A stretch of DNA of 64,000 bases from NCBI RefSeq assembly GCF_036231945.1, contig NZ_CP109599.1:6971501-7035500 (forward strand), written 5' to 3'. The notes under the pieces were generated by a model. The model ran no database searches. It saw only the letters and a program-made list of their open reading frames with translations, and was not told the origin of the DNA. Of the stretch, positions 42,187 through 49,813 are shown piece after piece (the first letter of the stretch is position 1; each line of letters starts with the position of its first letter). Source of the stretch: Streptomyces sp. NBC_01429. Its GTDB lineage: Bacteria; Actinomycetota; Actinomycetes; Streptomycetales; Streptomycetaceae. The translations under genes and the position numbers were made by a program.

Positions 42187-43444
42187 TGGGCGCCAGTTCG
42201 GTGCCCGCGCCACGACGGCGTACGGACACCAGACCGGGGCGCGAGGCGAGCACATCGGCGTCGGCGGCGGGAGCCGGCGGCGCGGACTCGGCTTCGGGCA
42301 CCGGACGGTCGGACCCGACGGCCGGGCCGTCACCGCCGCCGGACGCCGCGTGCGCGCCACCGCAGCCGCACTCCGCCCCCGCCGAGCCGCAGCCCGACGC
42401 CGCCGTCTCCGCGTCGCCGCACACCGTCCCGCAGCCACCGGCGCGGTGCTCGGGCAGCGTCGCCGAGCCCGCGCCCTCCACCTCGAAACCCGCGTCCGCG
42501 ATCATGTCCAGATCTGTCTGGCCCGCCTGGCCCTCACTGGTCAGGTAGTCGCCGAGGAAGATCGAGTTGACCAGATGCAGGGCGAGCGGCTGCATCTGGC
42601 GCAGATGCACCTCGCGGCCGCCCGCGAGCCTGACCTCCACGTCCGGGCAGACGAACCGCGTCATCGCCAGGATCCGCAGGCAGCGCTGCGGCGTGAGGTG
42701 CCACTCCTTGGCGAGCGGTGTTCCCTCCATCGGGATCAGGAAGTTGACCGGCACCGAGTCGGGGTCCAGCTCGCGCAGCGAGAACACCACGTCGACCAGG
42801 TCGGCGTCGCTCTCGCCCATCCCGGCGATCAGCCCCGAGCAGGGCGACAGCCCGCCCTCGCGGGCCTGCCGCACGGTGTCGACCCGGTCCGCGTAGGTGT
42901 GGGTGGTGGTGATGTCCCCGTACGTGGCCTCGGAGGTGTTGAGGTTGTGGTTGTACGCGTCGGCGCCCGCCGCGCGCAGCCGCTCCGCCTGGCCGTTCGA
43001 CAGCAGACCGAGGCAGGCGCACACCTCGACCTCCTCGTTCTGCTCCTTGATCGCCTCGATGGTCCGCGAGACCCGGTCGATGTCCCGGTCCGTCGGACCC
43101 CGGCCGCTCGCCACCAGACAGACCCGCTTGGCGCCGCCCGCCACACCGGCCGCCGCGACCTTGGTCGCCTCATCTGGTTTCAGCCACGTGTACTTGAGGA
43201 TCTCCGCCTTGGAACCGAGCCGCTGCGAGCAGTACGAGCAGTCCTCGGGGCAGAGCCCGGACTTCATGTTGATCAGATAGTTGAGCTTCACCCGCCGCCC
43301 GAACCACTGCCGGCGCACCTTCCCGGCCGCGGCCACCACATCGAGCAGCTCGTCGTCGGAGGTCGCCAGCACGGCGAGCGCTTCCTCGCGGGTCGGCAGC
43401 TCGCGCCGCAGGCCCTTCTCCACCAGTGTGTTCAGCAGGTCCAT
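42179..43444 (-). CDS. bioB: Biotin synthase with cysteine-rich C-terminal extension
   Basis: A 421-residue radical SAM enzyme that inserts sulfur into dethiobiotin. The SAM cluster motif is CPEDCSYCSQ, followed by the usual barrel with VCACLGLLSNGQ, NHNLNTSEA and RLAGGRE. Standard BioB is about 320-350 residues. Here roughly 80 extra residues are Gly/Ala/Pro-rich and include five cysteines in CGTVC, SGCG and ECGCGG clusters. The ATG at 43444 has GGATC upstream. The extension overlaps the bioA start. It heads the bioBAD operon and is divergent from bioF. Confidence 0.92.
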   Translation of the reverse strand: MDLLNTLVEKGLRRELPTREEALAVLATSDDELLDVVAAAGKVRRQWFGRRVKLNYLINMKSGLCPEDCSYCSQRLGSKAEILKYTWLKPDEATKVAAAGVAGGAKRVCLVASGRGPTDRDIDRVSRTIEAIKEQNEEVEVCACLGLLSNGQAERLRAAGADAYNHNLNTSEATYGDITTTHTYADRVDTVRQAREGGLSPCSGLIAGMGESDADLVDVVFSLRELDPDSVPVNFLIPMEGTPLAKEWHLTPQRCLRILAMTRFVCPDVEVRLAGGREVHLRQMQPLALHLVNSIFLGDYLTSEGQAGQTDLDMIADAGFEVEGAGSATLPEHRAGGCGTVCGDAETAASGCGSAGAECGCGGAHAASGGGDGPAVGSDRPVPEAESAPPAPAADADVLASRPGLVSVRRRGAGTELAPNA

Positions 43445-43510
43445 GATGCAGATCCTTTCCCACCGGGGACGCCGGGGCAAAGGAGGAATCCCACAACACC
43501 CCCGGATCGA

Positions 43511-43530
43511 GGTGTGTGTATCACCACACC
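43511..43530. promoter_or_regulatory. Inverted repeat between bioB and bioF
   Basis: GGTGTG (43511-43516) and CACACC (43525-43530) flank an eight-base spacer in the 208-base gap between divergent bioB and bioF. This is a candidate operator for a biotin repressor. It does not match the BioQ or BirA consensus sites that I know. Confidence 0.4.
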
Positions 43531-43652
43531 ATGTCCTGTTCGGGGCGCGGTTAGAGTCTGTGCGCTGCCTACAAAAGGGCGCTCGCTCACCATAAAGACA
43601 CCGTGCGGCAGGCACACAGCGCCCGCCCGCCGACCACCGGAGGCCCGGAGCC

Positions 43653-44801
43653 GTGACGCAGGATCCCTTCGACTGGACCGACGACGAGGCGCGGCGCCGC
43701 GAGCGGGCGGGACTGGTCCGTGCGCTCCGGCCGCGCCCGGCCGGCCAGGACCTGCTCGATCTGGCGAGCAACGACTATCTGGGCCTCGCCAGGAACCCGG
43801 CCGTGACCGGGGCGGCGGCGGACGCCGCACGCCGCTGGGGCGCGGGGGCCACCGGCTCCCGGCTGGTCACCGGCAGCACCGACCTGCACGCCGAACTGGA
43901 ACGCGAGCTGGCCGAATTCTGCGGATTCGAGGCCGCGCTCGTCCTCTCCTCCGGATACGCGGCCAACCTCGCCGCCCTCACCGCGCTGACCGCTCGCGAC
44001 GGACTGCTCGTCTCCGACGCGGGCAACCACGCCTCGATCGTGGACGGCTGCCGGCTCTCGCGCGCCGAGACCGTGGTCGTCCCGCACGCGCGGCCCGACG
44101 CCGTCGCCAAGACGCTCGACGCGCACCCCGGCCGGCGGGCGCTGGTGGTCAGCGACGCGGTGTTCTCGGTGGACGGCGACGCGGCGCCGCTGGCGGAGCT
44201 GGCCGGGGTCTGCCGGACGGGCGGCGCTGCGCTGCTCGTCGACGACGCGCACGGCCTGGGGGTGCTCGGCGACGGCGGCCGGGGCACGCTCGACGCGGCG
44301 GGACTCGCGGGCGCCGCCGGTGTGGTGGCCACGCTCACGCTCTCGAAGTCCCTCGGCAGCCAGGGGGGCGCGGTGCTCGGCCCGGCCCGGGTCATCGACC
44401 ATCTGGTCAACGCCGCCCGTACGTTCATCTTCGACACCGGACTGGCGCCCGCGGCCGTGGGCGGCGCGCTGGAGAGCCTGCGGCTGCTGCGCCGGGAACC
44501 GGCCAGGGCCGGCCGGGCGCGCGAGGTCGCCCGCGAGCTGCACCGGCGGTTCACCGACGCGGGGCTGACCGCCGTACGGCCGGACGCCGCCGTCGTCTCC
44601 GTACGGGCACCGTCACCGGAGGCGGCCGTGCGGTGGGCCGCCGACTGCCGTACGGCGGGGCTGGCCGTGGGGTGTTTCCGGCCCCCGTCGGTGCCGGACG
44701 GCGTCTCCCGGATCAGGCTGACCGCCCGCGCCGACCTGACGGCGGCCCAGATCGACACGGCGGTCCGTACGGTCGTGGCGGCGGCCCCGCCGCGCCCCTG
44801 A
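43653..44801 (+). CDS. bioF: 8-amino-7-oxononanoate synthase
   Basis: A 382-residue alpha-oxoamine synthase that condenses pimeloyl-thioester with alanine, the first committed step of biotin ring assembly. Family signatures are LASNDYLGLARNP, GATGSRLVTGSTDLH, VDDAHGLGVLG and the PLP lysine in TLSKSLGSQGG. The GTG at 43653 follows CGGAG. It is divergent from bioBAD, so both directions can respond to one operator. No pimeloyl-chain gene is present in the window. Confidence 0.94.
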   Translation: MTQDPFDWTDDEARRRERAGLVRALRPRPAGQDLLDLASNDYLGLARNPAVTGAAADAARRWGAGATGSRLVTGSTDLHAELERELAEFCGFEAALVLSSGYAANLAALTALTARDGLLVSDAGNHASIVDGCRLSRAETVVVPHARPDAVAKTLDAHPGRRALVVSDAVFSVDGDAAPLAELAGVCRTGGAALLVDDAHGLGVLGDGGRGTLDAAGLAGAAGVVATLTLSKSLGSQGGAVLGPARVIDHLVNAARTFIFDTGLAPAAVGGALESLRLLRREPARAGRAREVARELHRRFTDAGLTAVRPDAAVVSVRAPSPEAAVRWAADCRTAGLAVGCFRPPSVPDGVSRIRLTARADLTAAQIDTAVRTVVAAAPPRP

Positions 44802-44827
44802 CCACCCGCACGCACCCGCGGGCTCCG

Positions 44828-45028
44828 TCAGTGACGCACCGGCTCCCGCTCGCGCAGGGCCGACAGGAAGCAGGCCCACGCCCCGGCCGAGAAGGCCAGC
44901 GGCGGCCGGCGCTCCTCCTTGGAGTCACGCACGGCCAGCGCGCCCGGCCCGCTGCGGGCCGACTCCACGCAGTTGTTCGCGCCGGTGCTGTAGCTGCTGC
45001 GCCGCCAGGCGGGGCAAGCGTTCATCAT
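44828..45028 (-). CDS. DUF397-domain protein
   Basis: A 66-residue DUF397 protein with the typical pattern WRRSSYSTGANNCVE and a late VRDSKEERRPPLAF. These short proteins accompany WhiJ-like regulators and ATPase-fold proteins in streptomycete developmental clusters, and their biochemical role is unclear. The gene lies five bases after the WhiJ-like stop. Two consecutive ATG codons (45028 and 45025) follow GGGAG, so the true start is one of the two. Confidence 0.88.
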   Translation of the reverse strand: MMNACPAWRRSSYSTGANNCVESARSGPGALAVRDSKEERRPPLAFSAGAWACFLSALREREPVRH

Positions 45029-45033
45029 GCTCC

Positions 45034-45900
45034 CTACGCGCTGTCGCGGATCCCGTCGCGGACAACGGCGATGAGATCCAGGGAATCGTCGGTCGAGAGG
45101 GCGTGCGCGCACATCGTGCGGAACGCGACGCCGTACGCCTCCAGTTCTTCTTTCCGTTCCAGATAGAGGCTATTCGTGAGGTGGTCGAGAACGACCAAAT
45201 CCAGATCATTGATGTTCGGAAATGAGAAGATAACGAAAGGCCCGGCGAGTCCGGCATAACCGCCGACCGTGAACGGCAGTACCTGCACCCGTACCTGCGG
45301 AAGCAGGGCCAGCTCCGACAGCCGCCGCAGCTGCTCCCGCATCACACCGGGACCGCCCACCTCCCGCCGCAGCACCGCCTCGTCGAGCACGGCGTGCAGC
45401 CGCAGCGGTGTCACGGTCCGCAGCACCTCCTGGCGGGCGAGCCGCACCTCCACCAGCGCGTCGACGGCGGCGGCGGGCAGCCCCACCAGCGCGGCGCGGG
45501 TCACGGCGCGCGCGTACTCCGGGGTCTGGAGCAGCCCCGGTATCACCGAGGTCTCCAGCGTGCGCGCCCTGCTCGCCTGGGACTCCAGGCTGATGAAGTC
45601 CCGGTACCGGGGCGGGATCGCGCTGCCGTACGCCTCCCACCACCCCCGGTCGACCGCGCCCCGTCCCGCCAGCGCGCCGATCAGCGAGCGCAGCTGAGGA
45701 TCGGTCAGGCCGAGCGCGTCGAGCAGTACGGCCAGATCCTCCCCCTTCACCCGGCTGACGCCCGTCTCGATCCTGCTCACCTTCGACTGGTGCCAGCCGA
45801 CCAGCCGCGCCGTCTGGCCGCTCGTCAGCCCCGCGCTCCGGCGCAGCCTCTTCAATTCCTCGCCGAGTCTGCGCCGCCGTACCACTGGAATATGCCGCAT
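45034..45900 (-). CDS. WhiJ-like XRE regulator (HTH plus DUF5753)
   Basis: A 288-residue regulator. A Cro/C1-type HTH covers about residues 10-65 (LTSGQTARLVGWHQSKVSRIETG), followed by the DUF5753 domain shared by WhiJ and relatives. The ATG at 45900 is preferred, with an upstream in-frame ATG possible at 45936. Such proteins form gene sets with DUF397 and AbaA/anti-sigma-like ATPases, exactly as here. A 17-bp palindrome in the shared promoter region is a probable operator. Part of the gene (about 45150-45240) is AT-richer than usual. Confidence 0.88.
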   Translation of the reverse strand: MRHIPVVRRRRLGEELKRLRRSAGLTSGQTARLVGWHQSKVSRIETGVSRVKGEDLAVLLDALGLTDPQLRSLIGALAGRGAVDRGWWEAYGSAIPPRYRDFISLESQASRARTLETSVIPGLLQTPEYARAVTRAALVGLPAAAVDALVEVRLARQEVLRTVTPLRLHAVLDEAVLRREVGGPGVMREQLRRLSELALLPQVRVQVLPFTVGGYAGLAGPFVIFSFPNINDLDLVVLDHLTNSLYLERKEELEAYGVAFRTMCAHALSTDDSLDLIAVVRDGIRDSA

Positions 45901-45961
45901 GGCCGAATCCGCCCTTCGCCCGTCCTCGTCGCGCACCGGTGCCCGCGGCCGTGAAGTTATC

Positions 45962-45978
45962 TATTCGGGGCCCGAATA
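45962..45978. promoter_or_regulatory. Perfect 17-bp palindrome between WhiJ-like and ATPase genes
   Basis: TATTCGGG (45962-45969), a single G, and CCCGAATA (45971-45978) form a perfect dyad with eight-base arms. It lies 62 bases upstream of the WhiJ-like start, in the divergent gap. Position and symmetry suggest an operator for the WhiJ-like regulator. Confidence 0.6.
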
Positions 45979-46156
45979 CGGTCTTCCGTTGCAGAGTTCA
46001 CCGCATTGAGCGACAGATATATGCAGATCTCTGTGGATCGGCCCTGCGAATGGTGCGATCAGTGGCAGGCTGTCGCGAAGCACAGTCCGAGGCCGTCCGC
46101 GCAGTCATCCGCTCTGTGCCGGAGTGCGGTCCGGTGTGGAAAGGGACGGCATCGTC

Positions 46157-46612
46157 ATGGCAGACCACCAGGAAGCATCCATCACCCTGCCGAGCGATCC
46201 CGCGTCGGTACCGACGGCGCGAAGATATGTCGCCGACCTCCTGACGGAGTGGGGACTGCCCACCGGGGCGGAGACGGCCGACACGGTACGGCTGATCGTC
46301 TCGGAACTGACCACCAACGCCGTGCAGCACACCTTCGGCCAGTCGCCCACGTTCACCGTGGAGATCAGGCTGGAGCGCGAGGAGCGGCTGCGGATCGGCG
46401 TCACCGACAGCCACCCGCGCTGGCCGCAGCGGCTGCCGGCGGCCGTGCAGCAGGACAACGGCCGGGGGCTGGTCATCATCCGCTCGCTGGCCGCCGAGTA
46501 CGGCGGACGGCTCTCCATCACCCCGACCCCGGAGGGCGGCAAGACGGTCTGGATCGTGCTGCCCTGGACGGCCGCGGGGACGGCCGCTGCGGTCCAGGTG
46601 CGCGGTGGCTGA
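46157..46612 (+). CDS. ATP-binding anti-sigma-like protein (HATPase_c)
   Basis: A 151-residue GHKL ATPase-fold protein related to RsbW/SpoIIAB anti-sigma factors. The N box appears as SELTTNAVQHT and the G1 box as DNGRGLVII, followed by the GGKTVWI element. Many streptomycete copies sit beside WhiJ-like regulators, as this one does, and may act as anti-sigma or signalling partners. The ATG at 46157 is the first good start, with AAGGGA about ten bases upstream. It is a single-domain protein with no membrane segment. Confidence 0.85.
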   Translation: MADHQEASITLPSDPASVPTARRYVADLLTEWGLPTGAETADTVRLIVSELTTNAVQHTFGQSPTFTVEIRLEREERLRIGVTDSHPRWPQRLPAAVQQDNGRGLVIIRSLAAEYGGRLSITPTPEGGKTVWIVLPWTAAGTAAAVQVRGG

Positions 46613-46614
46613 CC

Positions 46615-46647
46615 GGCGGGACCGGCCGGCGCCTGGCCGGCCCCGCC
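46615..46647. terminator. Terminator after the ATPase gene
   Basis: A hairpin with 13-base arms (46615-46627 and 46635-46647) has one mismatch and a seven-base loop. It starts three bases after the stop of the ATPase gene and faces the convergent NlpC gene. On the minus strand the mismatch is a G-U wobble. Confidence 0.65.
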
Positions 46648-46721
46648 ACTGATCAGAGCCCGTCCGCCCGCGGATCAGCGCCCGTCGGCGCCCGGTGCGC
46701 GGGGCCCGGCCGGGGGCCCGC

Positions 46722-47195
46722 TCAGTTCACCCGCCCGTACCAGACGCTCCTGGACCAGATCTTCTCCAGCCGCACGAGGGCGCCGGTCTTCGGGGAGTGC
46801 CAGATCTTGCCGCTGCCCGCGTAGATCCCCACGTGGTAGACGTTTCTGCCCGAGTGGAAGAACACCAGGTCTCCCTTGCGCCGCTTCGAGGACGAGACGT
46901 GACGCGTCTTGTTGTACTGCTGCTGCGCGGTACGCGGGAGCTTCTTGCCGGCCTTCTTGAACGAGTAGGCCGTCAGCCCCGAGCAGTCGAACCGGTACGG
47001 TCCCGTGGCCCCGTACTTGTACGGCGAGCCCTTCTTCGACGCGGCCACCTTCAGCGCCTTGACGCCGCGTGTGGCCGCCTCGGCCTCGGACGCGGCGCCC
47101 GGTACGAGCAGCGTGCCGCCGACGGCGGCGAGTGTGAGGACCGATACCGCGCCGGTCCTGGACAGCAAAGACGGGACATATGTCTGCGCAGTCAT
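46722..47195 (-). CDS. Secreted NlpC/P60 peptidoglycan hydrolase
   Basis: A 157-residue exported cell-wall peptidase. An N-terminal signal peptide ends near ASEAEA. The NlpC/P60 domain follows with catalytic cysteine in FDCSGLTAY, histidine in YHVGIYAG and a third polar residue in IWHSPKTG. It is short, with no LysM, SH3 or coiled-coil regions. It would cut stem-peptide bonds in peptidoglycan. The 5' leader contains a c-di-AMP riboswitch, a known controller of such hydrolases in actinomycetes. The ATG at 47195 could instead be a TTG two codons upstream. Confidence 0.9.
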   Translation of the reverse strand: MTAQTYVPSLLSRTGAVSVLTLAAVGGTLLVPGAASEAEAATRGVKALKVAASKKGSPYKYGATGPYRFDCSGLTAYSFKKAGKKLPRTAQQQYNKTRHVSSSKRRKGDLVFFHSGRNVYHVGIYAGSGKIWHSPKTGALVRLEKIWSRSVWYGRVN

Positions 47196-47201
47196 GCGCA
47201 A

Positions 47202-47330
47202 CCCTTCGTCAGCCGCCTGTGAAGGATGACCTGTCGGGTTCGGGCCGGCGAAGTCGCCCGGCCGCGGAGCCCTGTCGGAGACAGTTCCCGCGGCTTCACC
47301 CCAAGGGACGACCACGACCGGCGTCGTCCC
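47202..47330 (-). ncRNA. c-di-AMP (ydaO-type) riboswitch in the nlpC leader
   Basis: Read on the minus strand, the leader contains TTGGGGTGAAGCC, then GGGAACTGTC, then CGAACCCGACAGGTCATCC and ACAGGCGG, matching conserved blocks of the ydaO/c-di-AMP aptamer in order. The P1 stem pairs CCCTT (minus, 47307-47303) with AAGGG (47206-47202), just before the coding start. An upstream 8-bp hairpin (47305-47312 with 47323-47330) uses bases that also belong to P1. Cell-wall hydrolase genes are typical targets. Confidence 0.82.
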
Positions 47331-47761
47331 GTACTGATTGGGTCCTCCACTCCTGCCGATCCACTCCTGTCGACTCAGACACCCGGAACGGCGGCAGGAC
47401 TCGGCGTCCGCCCGGATCGCCCCGCCGGGGGTGGCGGGGGCTTGTCGTCCCAGGGATCTTGACCCAAGAACGCGCCGATTTCCGAGCTGAAACGACGATA
47501 TGTGAACTTCCTCACGGCTGACCCATAGGAGTGGCGAAGGGGTTTTTCCTACCGGGTTCCTGACGCCCGATGAGGTCCGCGCCTGCGGGAATCCGGGGCC
47601 GCGCCATAGTGGCCCGGCCTCGGCGCGCAACTCGACTCCCCGCAGATGTCCCGGCAGTTCATACGTTGAACGGGTGAGGGTTTCTCATATGGACGCGTCC
47701 GTACGGGAGCAGCTCGCCGCGCCGCGCCCCCGTTTCGCTCCCGCCGCGCCGCTTCCGCGTC
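47331..47761. other. Non-coding region between the riboswitch and the ClpP-like gene
   Basis: About 430 bases without a convincing gene. It must hold the nlpC promoter. A 10-bp direct repeat, TCCACTCCTG, occurs at 47346-47355 and 47360-47369. An AT-richer stretch lies at about 47490-47550. An open frame on the plus strand from 47674 is rejected as antisense to the ClpP-like gene. I cannot assign promoters. Confidence 0.5.
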
Positions 47762-48409
47762 TCACCCGTCGACGGAACCGAGCCGGCGCGCGGAGGTCTT
47801 GCGGCTCTCGATCACGTGGTCGATCAGCCCGAACGACCTGGCTCCCGGCGCGTCGAGGATGGTGTCCCGCTCGATGGAGTCCGCGATCCGGTCCTCGCTC
47901 TGTCCGGTGTGCCGGGTCAACATCGAGATCAGCAGGCTGCGCTGACGCAGCATCTCCTCCGCGTGGATCGTCAGATCGGACGGCTGGCCGCGCACGGCCT
48001 CCTCGGCCCTCGGCTGGCACAGCACGAACCGGGCGCCCGGCAGGGCCATCCGCTTCCCCGGCGTCCCGGCGGCCACCAGGACGGCGGCGGTCGAGGCGGC
48101 CTGCCCGAGGCAGGTCGTCTCCACGTCGCAGGTGACGAGCTGCATCGTGTCGTAGATCGCGGACATGGCGTCGACCGAACCGCCGGGCGAGTTGATGTAG
48201 ACCCGGATGTCCTGGTCGGGCGCGTCGTATTCGAGATGGACGAACTGCGCGATCACGTCGTTCGCCGAGGTGTCGTCGACGGCGGTGCCGAGAAAGATGA
48301 TCCGGTCCGCGAAGAGTTTGGAGTACGGGTCGAGGGTCCGGCTCCCGTTGGTCGTCCGCTCGGTGAACTCGGGCAGGACGTAACGGGCCGAAGGGCGGTT
48401 CATGGGCAT
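47762..48409 (-). CDS. ClpP-like protein lacking the catalytic histidine
   Basis: A 215-residue ClpP-fold protein. The serine of the triad is present as S106 in GQAAST. The histidine expected 25 residues later (HQP in active ClpP) is Cys131 in VLCQP. The aspartate region IERDTILDAP remains. All handle-region and body motifs are otherwise conserved (INSPGGSV, IHAEEML, GLIDHVI). The change predicts weak or no peptidase activity, so the subunit may be regulatory, like ClpR, or an unusual cysteine variant. The ATG at 48409 gives a normal-length protein. It lies alone, divergent from a Phd-type antitoxin gene. Confidence 0.88.
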   Translation of the reverse strand: MPMNRPSARYVLPEFTERTTNGSRTLDPYSKLFADRIIFLGTAVDDTSANDVIAQFVHLEYDAPDQDIRVYINSPGGSVDAMSAIYDTMQLVTCDVETTCLGQAASTAAVLVAAGTPGKRMALPGARFVLCQPRAEEAVRGQPSDLTIHAEEMLRQRSLLISMLTRHTGQSEDRIADSIERDTILDAPGARSFGLIDHVIESRKTSARRLGSVDG

Positions 48410-48591
48410 GCCTCTCCTCGAAAGCGCGGGTATCCGCAGCGTGCGCGTCTGTGAAAAATGTACAGGACGTACAGAACGTCGTCAGGCTTACGCGTGCGGC
48501 CCACGGAGGGGGGAGAGGTAGGGGGAGAGGCGGGGCCCGCCGTCCGGTCCGGACCTGCCGGGCGCCGGTGCGGGGAAATAGGCTGGGGGTC

Positions 48592-48873
48592 ATGGCCTAC
48601 GAGATTCCGGTGACGCAAGCGCGGGCAGAGCTCGCCGATCTGATCAACCGTGTCGTGTACGGCGGCGAGCGCGTGGTCGTGACGCGGCACGGGAAGCCGC
48701 TGGTCGCACTGGTCTCCGCCGCCGATCTGGAGCGGCTCGAAGGCGAGCCGGAGCAGGCGGAGGAGCAGGTGATCAGCTCGGTGTCGACGATCCGCCCGGC
48801 GGTGTCGTCGTCCGGGCCGCAGGAGCGGCGCCGCTTCGGAATCGCGGCCGAACACCGGCCGGAGCACGACTGA
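48592..48873 (+). CDS. Phd/YefM-family antitoxin, apparently orphan
   Basis: A 93-residue protein with the Phd/YefM N-terminal DNA-binding fold (MAYEIPVTQARAELADLINRV and VVVTRHGKPLVALVSAADLERL). The C-terminal 35 residues, which would grip a toxin, are unusual and Ser/Arg-rich. No RelE, YoeB, Doc or PIN toxin follows: the next 120 bases hold a terminator and then a decayed gene. It is divergent from the ClpP-like gene. It may act as a stand-alone regulator or work with an unlinked toxin. Start at ATG 48592. Confidence 0.85.
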   Translation: MAYEIPVTQARAELADLINRVVYGGERVVVTRHGKPLVALVSAADLERLEGEPEQAEEQVISSVSTIRPAVSSSGPQERRRFGIAAEHRPEHD

Positions 48874-48936
48874 CACAGTGCGAGCGGCATCCCGCGAGTG
48901 ACGTGTGCGGCTCGCGAGGGGTGTGTACGGGGAAGC

Positions 48937-48970
48937 CGCGCGCCCCCATCCGCTACAGCGGGGGCGCGCG
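48937..48970. terminator. Bidirectional terminator after the antitoxin gene
   Basis: Perfect 11-bp arms, CGCGCGCCCCC (48937-48947) and GGGGGCGCGCG (48960-48970), enclose a 12-base loop between the convergent antitoxin and DUF3533 remnant. Confidence 0.8.
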
Positions 48971-48992
48971 GCCGGTCGGAGGGGCCGGGGCG

Positions 48993-49812
48993 TCAGCCGA
49001 CGGGTACCGGCGTCGCCGTACGGTCCTCGGTCGCCGGGGCGTCGTCGGCGGGCGCGCGCCTGCGGATCCGTCCGCCGACGAGTACCGCCGCCAGCCCGAG
49101 CGCCGCCCACAGGGAGAGCGTCAGCACCGGGGTCCCCGCCGCGCTGCCGTCGAAGTACGCGACCGACCGGAGCAGCGAGCCGCCCGCGCCGGGCGGCAGC
49201 CACTGGCCGATCGCCCCGACGGGCGCCGGCAGCAGCTCGGGCGCGCTCGTCACGCCCGAGAACGAGTTGCCCAGCAGCACCATCAGCACGCCGCCGACGG
49301 CGAACCCGGCCTGTCCGATCAGCGCCGCGAGCCCGGCGACCGCCGCGCCGATGGCCAGTACGGTCAGCCCGATCGCCCCGGCCTCCGCCCACCAGTCGCC
49401 GGTGAGCGCCGCCAGCCAGTTGTGCGTCAGGGCGGTGACGGCTGTTCCGGCCGCCCCCGCCGCGCCGGTCAGGCCGAGCGCGGCCCACGCCCCGCGCAGC
49501 CCCAGTACGGTCACCGCCACGCCGGTCACCATCCCGGCCAGCGCCAGCGGCAGCAGGCTCGCGCCCAGCACGCCGCCGCGTGGATCGGCCGAGGGGGTCG
49601 GCACCACGTCGACCACGGTGACGGAGTCGGGCCCCGGCGCCCCGGCGGTCACCGCCTGGGAGAGGAGCTGGGCCACCACCGGGCCCGCCGCCGACGCCGT
49701 CAGCAGGCGCATGCCCTCGGGCCCCGCCACCACGGCGCCGTATACGACCCGGTCCTCGACGGCCGTGCGGGCGGCGGCCTCGTCGGCGTAGCGGTGGACG
49801 TCGAAGGCGCCC
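48993..49812 (-). pseudogene. 5'-truncated DUF3533 membrane protein
   Basis: The reading frame encodes the C-terminal three quarters of a DUF3533 protein like the intact one at 4373-5434. Similarity starts at about 49808 (AFDVHRYADEAAARTAVEDRVVYGA) and continues through five membrane helices to the stop at 48993. The first transmembrane helix and about 70 N-terminal residues are missing. At the break the sequence runs directly into the antisense of a broken tetR gene. A GTG at 49733 could start translation of 246 residues, but the product would lack its first helix. It is probably non-functional. Confidence 0.75.
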
Positions 49813-49813
49813 G

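Noticed and set aside
47674..48135. Plus-strand open frame starting MRVSHMDASVREQ
   Set aside because: It is antisense to the ClpP-like gene, has low-complexity Arg/Pro/Ala content and no ribosome site.
48592..48873. Complete type II toxin-antitoxin module
   Set aside because: No toxin gene lies within 120 bases on either side. The next features are a terminator and a decayed membrane protein.
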